Source: Bacteroidota bacterium (GTDB lineage: Bacteria > Bacteroidota > Bacteroidia > Chitinophagales > Saprospiraceae). Taken from it: a stretch of DNA of 12,097 bases. Under the pieces are notes generated by a model. The model was not told the origin of the DNA. It did no database searches and worked only from the letters and a program-made list of their open reading frames with translations. A program made the position numbers and the translations under genes. The stretch lies in contig JAKQGD010000522.1 of NCBI GenBank assembly GCA_029573365.1, positions 1-12,097 of the forward strand, in the 5' to 3' direction. This document shows positions 6,391-12,097 of this stretch, piece by piece. Each line of letters starts with the position of its first letter. Within the stretch, counting starts at the first letter, position 1.

Positions 6391-6825
6391 TTATTTGATG
6401 TCAAAGAGGTTTTTGAGTGCCTCCCAGAGCTGCTTTTTTTTATCCTGTGAAGACTCCAGCACCGTCAGTGCATCACAAAAAAGAGCTCTACGCTGATCCA
6501 GCGGGCAGATGTGATATGGCTTATAACAGATATTGAGGCTTACTCTGGCCGGGTCGGAGCCAAATACAATAATAATTCTGTAATCGAGCTGGAGCATTGC
6601 CGGATTTATGATTTGACCTTCTTCCAAATTGATAAGCATGACTTCACTTTCAAGGCTGAGGTTGACGGCCGACATCATTTTTTTTAGAAGATTTTCCTGA
6701 GGGGCTCCATACTCTTTAGCATTGACAATGCAAAGAATGGAAGAGGTGTCGGGCCCTGAGATGCTGACATTGTCTGCATGGATTTCGGGTATGATAAAGA
6801 CGCTTTGGGTGTTGTCAGTGCTCAA
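6391..6825 (-). CDS. Unrecognised 144-residue protein, possible DNA polymerase III psi-like
   Basis: Not confidently recognised. The start is TTG 6825; there is no in-frame ATG before the first Met pair at residues 50-51, and an in-frame stop lies at 6841-6843. The protein has no signal peptide or membrane helix, so it is probably cytosolic. Visible pattern: a hydrophobic strand (about 29-36), a helix LLKKMMSAVNLSLES (46-60), a strand VMLINL (62-67), a strand IIIVFGSDP (84-92), and a C-terminal helix KKKQLWEALKNLF (129-141). This alternating alpha/beta layout, with a loop after the second strand and a final LWxxL helix, loosely recalls the HolD (psi) clamp-loader subunit, which has a uracil-DNA-glycosylase-like fold. 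That is a suggestion from layout only. It lies 14 bases upstream of rdgB, which fits a DNA-maintenance role without proving it. That it is a real gene is likely; the function is open. Confidence 0.72.
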   Translation of the reverse strand: MSTDNTQSVFIIPEIHADNVSISGPDTSSILCIVNAKEYGAPQENLLKKMMSAVNLSLESEVMLINLEEGQIINPAMLQLDYRIIIVFGSDPARVSLNICYKPYHICPLDQRRALFCDALTVLESSQDKKKQLWEALKNLFDIK

Positions 6826-6829
6826 AATT

Positions 6830-6850
6830 AAATTTCTAAATTAGTAATTT
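6830..6850. repeat. 21-base imperfect inverted repeat at the start of the psi-like gene
   Basis: Arms AAATTTCTAA (6830-6839) and TTAGTAATTT (6841-6850) match at 9 of 10 positions around a single central A. The repeat ends five bases from the TTG start and contains a minus-strand TAATTTAG, one mismatch from the -7 consensus. It could be an operator, but the DNA is about 85% A/T, so chance is possible. Confidence 0.3.
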
Positions 6851-6915
6851 TGTAAAATTATGTTTGAAAACAATAAAATTTATACCATTAAATTAAAATA
6901 TTATAAAACAAATCT

Positions 6916-6923
6916 TACCTTTG
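6916..6923 (+). promoter_or_regulatory. ilvE: -7 promoter box (TACCTTTG) upstream of ilvE
   Basis: An exact TAnnTTTG match with the same core as the box in front of the exporter. It lies 123 bases before the ilvE ATG, implying an unusually long leader of about 115 bases. No convincing -33 TTG is present. This 221-base gap (6826-7046) also holds the promoter region of the divergent small gene. Confidence 0.5.
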
Positions 6924-6945
6924 TAGAGTTATTGCGGTAGGTTTT

Positions 6946-6965
6946 GAAGGCGACCGGAAGCCTTT
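6946..6965 (+). other. Small hairpin in the ilvE leader
   Basis: GAAGGC (6946-6951) can pair with GCCTTT (6960-6965) in a 6-base stem that includes one G-U pair, around an 8-base loop. A mixed T/A stretch follows but no clean T tract, so it is not a terminator as drawn. It may be one arm of a regulatory leader. Confidence 0.3.
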
Positions 6966-6989
6966 GCTATTTGAATTTGAGGTAAAGAT

Positions 6990-7019
6990 ATGAATTGGCG
7001 GGGCCGGTTGTACATTTGA
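6990..7019 (+). other. Nine-codon open frame in the ilvE leader
   Basis: ATG at 6990 opens the peptide MNWRGRLYI, ending at TGA 7017-7019, 27 bases before the ilvE start. A GAGG stands 7 bases upstream of this ATG, the only Shine-Dalgarno-like sequence next to a start in the window. It has one Leu and one Ile but no run of branched-chain codons, so a classic attenuation peptide is not supported. Confidence 0.25.
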
Positions 7020-7046
7020 CCTGATAATTTCTAAAACACTAACCGG

Positions 7047-8108
7047 ATGAAATACCAATTTAAAGTAACACAGACCCAAAACTCCACACTCTCTGCAGTG
7101 GATTTTGACAATTTGCCTTTTGGCAAGACCTTTTCTGACCATATGTTTGTGGCCGATTACATCGGAGGGCAATGGACCAATCTGGAGATCCGACCTGTGG
7201 CCCCATTGCCTACACATCCCGGCAACATGGCCTGGCATTACGGACAGGAGATCTTCGAAGGCATGAAAGCCACTAGAGACGCTGAGGGGACACCTTTGCT
7301 CTACAGGCCGGAAAGACATGCCAAAAGGATGAATTATTCAGCCCGACGCATGTGTATGCCGGAAATACCAGAAGATTTGTTTTTGCAGGCCATACATACT
7401 CTTGTACACATGGAGAGGGCATGGATACCACCTCAGGCTGGTTCGGCTCTGTATATCAGGCCGTTTATGTATGCCACAGATGAGACTATAGGAGTCAAAG
7501 CTTCTGACACGTACAGATTTATTATTTTTGTGATGCCTGTAGGACCATATTACAGTCAGCCTGTCAAGCTATGGGCTCAGGATACTTACGTGCGGGCTGT
7601 GGTAGGTGGTGTGGGAGATGCCAAGACTGCCGGAAATTATGCTGCTTCTCTGTTACCTGCTGCCATGGCCAGAAAGCAGGGATTTGATCAGGTCATGTGG
7701 TTGGATGGTGTACATAAAAAGTACATCCAGGAAATTGGTACGATGAATATCTTTTTTGTTATCGGTGATGAAATTGTCACTCCAAATCTTGATGGTGCCA
7801 TCCTGGATGGAATAACCAGGGAGTGTGTGATTACATTGCTCAAAGACTGGGGACTGAAAGTTAGCGAGAGGCCTATAACCATCGATGAGATCGTGCAAGC
7901 CCACAAAGAAGGTAGGCTCGTGGAATCATTTGGTACAGGCACAGCAGCGGTCATAGCTCCGGTAGCAAGGATAGGGTATAAAGACTACATTATGGACCTG
8001 GACCAAAACATAGATAAAATATCTACCAAGGTATACAATACGATCAATGGTATCAGAAACAGGACGATAACCGACAAGTTTGGGTGGATCGTACCCGCTC
8101 AGCCCTAA
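7047..8108 (+). CDS. ilvE: Branched-chain amino acid aminotransferase
   Basis: 353 residues, the normal size for the longer (class II, eukaryote-like) branched-chain aminotransferases of PLP fold type IV. It interconverts Leu, Ile and Val with their 2-oxo acids using glutamate/2-oxoglutarate, as the last biosynthetic or first catabolic step in the cytoplasm. Landmarks: GQEIFEGMKA (66-75); RPERHAKRMNYSARRMCMP (87-105); GGVGDAKTAGNYAAS (187-201), in which Lys193 is the expected PLP Schiff-base lysine; YIQEIGTMNIFFV (226-238), with Glu229 near the cofactor; and ESFGTGTAAVIAPV (293-306), which binds the phosphate. All key residues appear intact. It starts at ATG 7047 with no Shine-Dalgarno, following a long leader. 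It is transcribed alone and ends at a shared bidirectional terminator. Confidence 0.95.
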   Translation: MKYQFKVTQTQNSTLSAVDFDNLPFGKTFSDHMFVADYIGGQWTNLEIRPVAPLPTHPGNMAWHYGQEIFEGMKATRDAEGTPLLYRPERHAKRMNYSARRMCMPEIPEDLFLQAIHTLVHMERAWIPPQAGSALYIRPFMYATDETIGVKASDTYRFIIFVMPVGPYYSQPVKLWAQDTYVRAVVGGVGDAKTAGNYAASLLPAAMARKQGFDQVMWLDGVHKKYIQEIGTMNIFFVIGDEIVTPNLDGAILDGITRECVITLLKDWGLKVSERPITIDEIVQAHKEGRLVESFGTGTAAVIAPVARIGYKDYIMDLDQNIDKISTKVYNTINGIRNRTITDKFGWIVPAQP

Positions 8109-8139
8109 CGATACCTGGATTAAATAAAGCACAAAAAAC

Positions 8140-8174
8140 AAAAGGCGGCCTCCATTACTGGAAGCCGCCTTTTT
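8140..8174. terminator. Bidirectional terminator between ilvE and the T9SS protein gene
   Basis: A 10-base perfect stem, AAAAGGCGGC (8140-8149) with GCCGCCTTTT (8164-8173), is extended past a C/A mismatch by TCCA/TGGA around a TTAC loop. T follows on the plus strand, and the A-rich bases before it (8132-8143) give a T-rich tail on the minus strand. It lies 32 bases after the ilvE stop and 26 bases past the T9SS gene stop, so it serves both convergent genes. Confidence 0.9.
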
Positions 8175-8199
8175 CATTTGGCGAAAGCAGACCGGCTGC

Positions 8200-9789
8200 T
8201 TATTCGAATATAAGTTTCTTGGTAAGTGTGCCCTTGTCAAACTGCATTTTTACGAGGTACATACCGTTGTGGAGGTTGTCCCTTCTGAGTACAAATGAAG
8301 TGGTATTGGCCTGGGCATTGCTCCTGACCATACGACCGCTGATGTCAAAAACTGACCAGCTTCTTACCGGTGTAGCCTCAGAAACACTGATGGTTACATC
8401 TGTGGTAGCAGGATTTGGTGCCATTTTCAGGTCTACATTGGCATCGGTAAGGTCAGTCACTGAACTGTTGAAATCACAATTGAGGCCCAAAGCCACGCAC
8501 GCCCTTGGAGCGAAGTAACCTACGATGGTGTCTATGTACATTCTTGATTTTGCAGCATCAGTGTTGCAGTCTGTTACAGAAGGATCTGTAGTGGGTTTGG
8601 GAGTGGAGGATGCTTGCCATTCCCAGGGTGATCCTGAATCTTCCGGAGTATTGTCAAACTGATAGTAGGCAAGTCTTCCGGTTTTACTAACAGCACCGTA
8701 AGGGTCATGACCGGCAGGTATCGACTTGAATACTTCATTAAGGCCCAGCCTGTCAGCTATCCTAGACATGTCGCATGAACCTGATACCTCCACTACGGGC
8801 TCAGGCCCCCTTGAGGTAGGTACGTTGAGTACGTCGGTTTCGCAAGGTGCAAACAAGTCAGTTTTAACGTGATAAGAAATGAGTGGAGGATTATCTGCTC
8901 TCATCCAGGTAGAATCTCCCAGTGCACCACCCATATTTACACACAAGGCAAACCTGGAGCTGGGGCCCACATGGTTAGGAATACAAAGCGTGTCTCCAAC
9001 AGGAAGGCCTAGGTTTAGTGCACTGTACTGGGCATCTACAGTTGCAACAGGGCCTGTAGCATCTACGAGGCCATTGTATTGCTCACGTACCATTAGAATA
9101 TTTACCGGTGTCAACGGTGGTACCAGCCAGAATTTCAACGGGTCACTTGTGGCATAAATCTGGTTAAATTCCTGCAGATACGCCGCAGCAAGCGAAAGAT
9201 ATCCTCCGGTACCCTGACCCCAGACCGTAATCTTATCCGGGTCGATACCATGGGGATTTCCAAACTCAGAAACACTTCTTCTGAAGTATCTGACGTAAGT
9301 AGCCACGTCCTGGACACCTCTGTAAGTCGCATTGATCAGGAAGTATCTTTTGAGCAGTTCCTGTTCCAGTGTAGGAATCCAACCTTGTCTGTAGTTTACG
9401 ACGGCAACAACGTATCCCATTTTAGCGAGGCGTTTTGCAATCTCTACATTGGAAGAATCCTGCATGGTGCCGCCGCAGGAAGCATTGATCTGATAAGGCA
9501 GGAAGCTTCCTGTATGAATGTAAATAACCAGGGGCCTATCGGTTTTTGTGTCACCTTCAGGGGTGTAAAACTGGCAAACCAATGGTTGCTTTGCCGTATG
9601 TACACCTTGCACACCCTGGAGCAGACCACCAATCCATGTCATGACTGTATAGTTTGCTGCTACGGGTGTTGGTGCAGATACCTTAACATTTTCAAATACC
9701 GGATCCAGATATCTCCTGTTTTGAGCATTGATGACTGTCACCAGTGCCATAAAGACAAATAAAAATGACAATTTTGTAAAAATTCGCAT
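8200..9789 (-). CDS. T9SS-secreted alpha/beta-hydrolase-like protein lacking the nucleophilic serine
   Basis: 529 residues. Residues 1-22 are a Sec signal peptide (cleavage likely after INA). A carboxylesterase-like alpha/beta-hydrolase region covers about 65-370. The final 80 residues (PNPATTDVTISV at 458-469, FDISGRMVR at 481-489, ending KKLIFE) are a type A T9SS sorting domain, so the protein should cross the outer membrane and be attached to or released from the surface. Fold markers are VIYIHTGSF (88-96, where the usual oxyanion HGG reads HTG), GYVVAVVNYRQGW (125-137) and ITVWGQGTGGYLSL (187-200). The last is the nucleophile elbow, where G-x-S-x-G reads GQGTG with Gly193 in place of serine. 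It is therefore either inactive, perhaps a binding protein, or uses another residue. It starts at ATG 9789, 30 bases after the receptor stop, and is probably co-transcribed with it. The architecture is sure; the substrate is unknown. Confidence 0.85.
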   Translation of the reverse strand: MRIFTKLSFLFVFMALVTVINAQNRRYLDPVFENVKVSAPTPVAANYTVMTWIGGLLQGVQGVHTAKQPLVCQFYTPEGDTKTDRPLVIYIHTGSFLPYQINASCGGTMQDSSNVEIAKRLAKMGYVVAVVNYRQGWIPTLEQELLKRYFLINATYRGVQDVATYVRYFRRSVSEFGNPHGIDPDKITVWGQGTGGYLSLAAAYLQEFNQIYATSDPLKFWLVPPLTPVNILMVREQYNGLVDATGPVATVDAQYSALNLGLPVGDTLCIPNHVGPSSRFALCVNMGGALGDSTWMRADNPPLISYHVKTDLFAPCETDVLNVPTSRGPEPVVEVSGSCDMSRIADRLGLNEVFKSIPAGHDPYGAVSKTGRLAYYQFDNTPEDSGSPWEWQASSTPKPTTDPSVTDCNTDAAKSRMYIDTIVGYFAPRACVALGLNCDFNSSVTDLTDANVDLKMAPNPATTDVTISVSEATPVRSWSVFDISGRMVRSNAQANTTSFVLRRDNLHNGMYLVKMQFDKGTLTKKLIFE

Positions 9790-9819
9790 GTGTTTAAAAT
9801 TTTTAAATTTGTTAATTAA

Positions 9820-12097
9820 TCAATTTTTATACTTAAAATCATATGTGATAGACATATATGCCATTCTACCGATCCTGGGGCCACCGTAGGTCTGGAACTG
9901 GAGGTTGTTTAACAGGTTTGAAGCCCCAATTTTAAACACCAGGTTGTGTTTTGGCAAGGTGTAATTTATTTGAGCATCAAGAAGAGAATAATCTGGAATC
10001 AATCCTGTAAACTGAGGTGAGCCTTCAAAGGTGAAGCCCTGAATCCATTTGTAATTTACATTGAACCCAAATGTGTTTTTAACCCCGCCAAATGGTATAT
10101 CCCTTCCGGAAACGCCAATATTGTATTTATGCTTGGGTGTGTTAAACGCCGGTACTATATTATCAGTAACCTGAGTCGTAAGGTTGTTGTAACTGTAGTT
10201 GCCATTGATGGCATAATATCGCCTCAGGTAGTAACTGAACCCGAGGGTAAATCCCTGTGAATTTACAACTTCGTCAGAGTTGGCTGCTACTCTGAGCACT
10301 CTCGCACTGGCGATATCAGGTAGTCTCACCGGAGGGCTATCAGGTATTATAATCACATACCTGTATGGTATAAGGAACCCTATCTGGTAGCCAATGAAGT
10401 CTGTGTATCGGTTAAAATAGTAGCTGGCGTCTATATAAACCTTATCAAAAAGTGTGGTTCTGTATCCCACCTCAAAAGTTTTTACCTTTTCAGGCCTGAT
10501 GGGGGCTATGTTCCTAAATGTGTAAGGTACAGAAGGGTCTTTCCTCCAGTCAATAAAGGTTTCATAGGTGACAAGGGAATCAAAACCTGTCAGGTTGCCA
10601 ATTAATTGGGCTGGTCCAACTTTAAGATTGAGGTATTGATCCGAGAGGGTAGGGTTGCGTATCGCCGAAGAAAACGAAACCCTGAGATAATTGTTTTCAG
10701 ATGTTTTATAAACCAGAGAGCCTGCCGGACTGAATAGATAATTAAAGTTCTGATTTTTATCCAGACGGGCAGCTACAGAAGCAGTCAAATCTCCAAAGGC
10801 CTTGGAAGCCCCTCCATAAACACCAAATTCCTTATTGGTGATTCTTTCAGTACTGTCTTGAAAAATGGTTCCCTGAGTGTATGGTCTGTATATACGACCA
10901 TTGGCACCCAGCACAACTTCTTTAAAAAAGTCAGTTTTAAATTTGTATTCTCCATGCACATGATACAAGGCTGACCTGTCAAAAAAACGGGTTCCTTTTT
11001 CAGTTGCATTGTTTTTTCTAGAAGTTATATCATTAAACAACGAATCAAACCTCTCAGTTCCAGGCTTAAAAAAGTCCAGGGTTTTTCGCGTGCTGTTTGC
11101 CTTATTGGCATAATCGGCAGCCAATGAATGCCAAACCATCAGCGAATCAGCGTTGTCTCTTTGCCATTGTTTTTGATCCTCAAGTGTTTCGGAAGGATAT
11201 CCAAGATCCTTCATTTTCTTGAAAATGGCTCCCAGTGAGTTTCGAGTCCACCATTCCTCGTAAGATGCCTGCCAGGTCTCATTGGAAGAAGCTGCCTCCA
11301 AAAGTTTTTGGGCTGTAAAATAGGGGTCATAACTTTCACCCGCATCTTCATGTGTGACATAGGCCCTGATAAAATATTTGTCTTTTTTTCTGAATTCTAT
11401 CCTATGCTGATAAAATTGTATGCCTTTAAGTCTGAACCTGTTGTCTCCTTGATACACTGTTGTACCATATCCGAAGTTGGATGCCAGAATAATTTCAGGT
11501 GATTCAAAATCCATGGAAGGTTTAGTTCTGAAATGGATTGCTGCTCCGGACTTTATATTTTTAGTATTGTAGTCTACAAGGTCTTCTTCTTTGTAACCGA
11601 CTCTATTGAACGTATTCAAGCCTGCTCTTTGGTTATAAAAGGAAGAGGTAAAAAATGCCGTGTACTCATCTCCGTAGATGTTTACTGCATTTGACCTGCC
11701 AGGATTTGATGCAGCATCAAATACAAGATTACTGGGTGCATCCGTGATTGGGTCATAATTGTCCGCTACCCAGTCATAGGCTTTCAGATATGAAAAATTG
11801 AGCTTATAGGCCATAAAAGGTATGCCGGCCTTATTTTTAATGGTATTGGCAAACCGGAAAGCCGTTTCCACAAGGTCCCTTTCACCTACTTTAACACTGG
11901 CTGCCAGTCCCTTGTTAAAAAATGGGTTTTTAGTCTCCATACTTATGACACCGTTGAAGGCATTGGGCCCGTAAAACGCAGAACTCGCCCCTACCACCAG
12001 GTCGACTTTCTGTATGTCAAGTTCAGGTGCTCCGAGGAAGTTACCCAGCGAAAAATTGAGGCCCGGTGACTGGTTGTCCACTCCGTCTATGATCTGG
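9820..12097 (-). CDS. TonB-dependent outer-membrane receptor, N-terminus beyond window
   Basis: Partial: the frame runs to the right edge (reading QIIDGVDNQSPG) and the GTG at 12081 is internal, so the signal peptide, any N-terminal carboxypeptidase-like domain and the start of the plug are missing. Residues numbered from 12081: GASSAFYGPNAFNGVISM (31-48) is the plug-domain signature, followed by a beta-barrel of about 690 residues with many alternating aromatic strands. The C-terminus GRMAYMSITYDFKYKN is a typical last strand. Such receptors import large or scarce ligands across the outer membrane using TonB energy. The plug is not the SusC type, and the gene directly downstream is the T9SS hydrolase-like protein rather than a SusD. 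The ligand cannot be told from sequence. There is no terminator before the downstream gene, so an operon is likely. Confidence 0.9.
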   Translation of the reverse strand, partial: QIIDGVDNQSPGLNFSLGNFLGAPELDIQKVDLVVGASSAFYGPNAFNGVISMETKNPFFNKGLAASVKVGERDLVETAFRFANTIKNKAGIPFMAYKLNFSYLKAYDWVADNYDPITDAPSNLVFDAASNPGRSNAVNIYGDEYTAFFTSSFYNQRAGLNTFNRVGYKEEDLVDYNTKNIKSGAAIHFRTKPSMDFESPEIILASNFGYGTTVYQGDNRFRLKGIQFYQHRIEFRKKDKYFIRAYVTHEDAGESYDPYFTAQKLLEAASSNETWQASYEEWWTRNSLGAIFKKMKDLGYPSETLEDQKQWQRDNADSLMVWHSLAADYANKANSTRKTLDFFKPGTERFDSLFNDITSRKNNATEKGTRFFDRSALYHVHGEYKFKTDFFKEVVLGANGRIYRPYTQGTIFQDSTERITNKEFGVYGGASKAFGDLTASVAARLDKNQNFNYLFSPAGSLVYKTSENNYLRVSFSSAIRNPTLSDQYLNLKVGPAQLIGNLTGFDSLVTYETFIDWRKDPSVPYTFRNIAPIRPEKVKTFEVGYRTTLFDKVYIDASYYFNRYTDFIGYQIGFLIPYRYVIIIPDSPPVRLPDIASARVLRVAANSDEVVNSQGFTLGFSYYLRRYYAINGNYSYNNLTTQVTDNIVPAFNTPKHKYNIGVSGRDIPFGGVKNTFGFNVNYKWIQGFTFEGSPQFTGLIPDYSLLDAQINYTLPKHNLVFKIGASNLLNNLQFQTYGGPRIGRMAYMSITYDFKYKN

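Noticed and set aside
6990..7019. Branched-chain amino acid attenuation peptide for ilvE
   Set aside because: The nine-residue frame has no cluster of Leu, Ile or Val codons, and no terminator/antiterminator pair is evident.
9250..9762. 170-residue open frame on the plus strand opposite the T9SS protein gene
   Set aside because: No recognisable domain and no promoter; it mirrors the coding bias of the real gene on the other strand.
12079..12081. GTG as the start of the TonB receptor
   Set aside because: The frame stays open upstream and reads QIIDGVDNQ, a standard internal plug-domain sequence.
1..12097. CRISPR array, tRNA or rRNA gene, insertion sequence, defence or phage module
   Set aside because: I found no regularly spaced repeats, tRNA-like cloverleaf, transposase/integrase motifs or recognisable defence genes; the content is housekeeping and envelope functions.

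Overview
This window looks like ordinary chromosomal DNA of a member of the Bacteroidota, most likely from the Saprospiria/Chitinophaga side of the phylum. That placement is an inference from four things. There is a secreted protein with a type IX secretion (T9SS) C-terminal sorting domain, and a TonB-dependent receptor of the Bacteroidota kind. There is a DUF4105/Lnb-type protein. Start codons lack Shine-Dalgarno sequences and sit behind A/T-rich leaders, and three promoters carry an exact Bacteroidota -7 box (TAnnTTTG). No tRNA, rRNA, CRISPR array, transposase, integrase or phage gene is visible, and no gap between genes exceeds 300 bases.

Layout, left to right. Positions 1-1022 (+) hold the 3' part of a DUF4105/Lnb-type membrane protein. 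It converges, one base apart, on a TetA-like MFS exporter (1024-2241, -). The exporter diverges from a PolX-like gene (2413-4035, +); the 171-base gap between them holds an exact -7 box for the exporter and two inverted repeats. Next come a DUF1573 lipoprotein (4277-4840, +), a strong terminator, and a UbiA prenyltransferase (about 4903-5790, +) that starts in the terminator's T tract. UbiA converges on rdgB (5804-6376, -), which sits in a probable operon behind a small unrecognised gene (6391-6825, -). A 221-base divergent gap leads to a branched-chain aminotransferase (ilvE, 7047-8108, +). A bidirectional terminator separates ilvE from a T9SS-secreted alpha/beta-hydrolase-like protein (8200-9789, -). 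That gene lies 30 bases downstream of a TonB-dependent receptor (9820-12097, -) cut by the window edge.

How the genes fit together. Most are unrelated housekeeping functions: lipoprotein maturation, drug export, DNA repair, quinone prenylation, nucleotide-pool sanitation and branched-chain amino acid metabolism. The one clear functional pair is the receptor and the T9SS protein at the right end, probably co-transcribed and both at the cell surface. I do not see a new multi-gene system. The most notable points are two enzyme-like proteins that have lost catalytic residues. The PolX homologue lacks two of three polymerase carboxylates but keeps a full PHP metal site. The T9SS hydrolase has glycine where the nucleophilic serine should be. 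A third point is the small gene upstream of rdgB, which has a layout faintly like the DNA polymerase III psi subunit.
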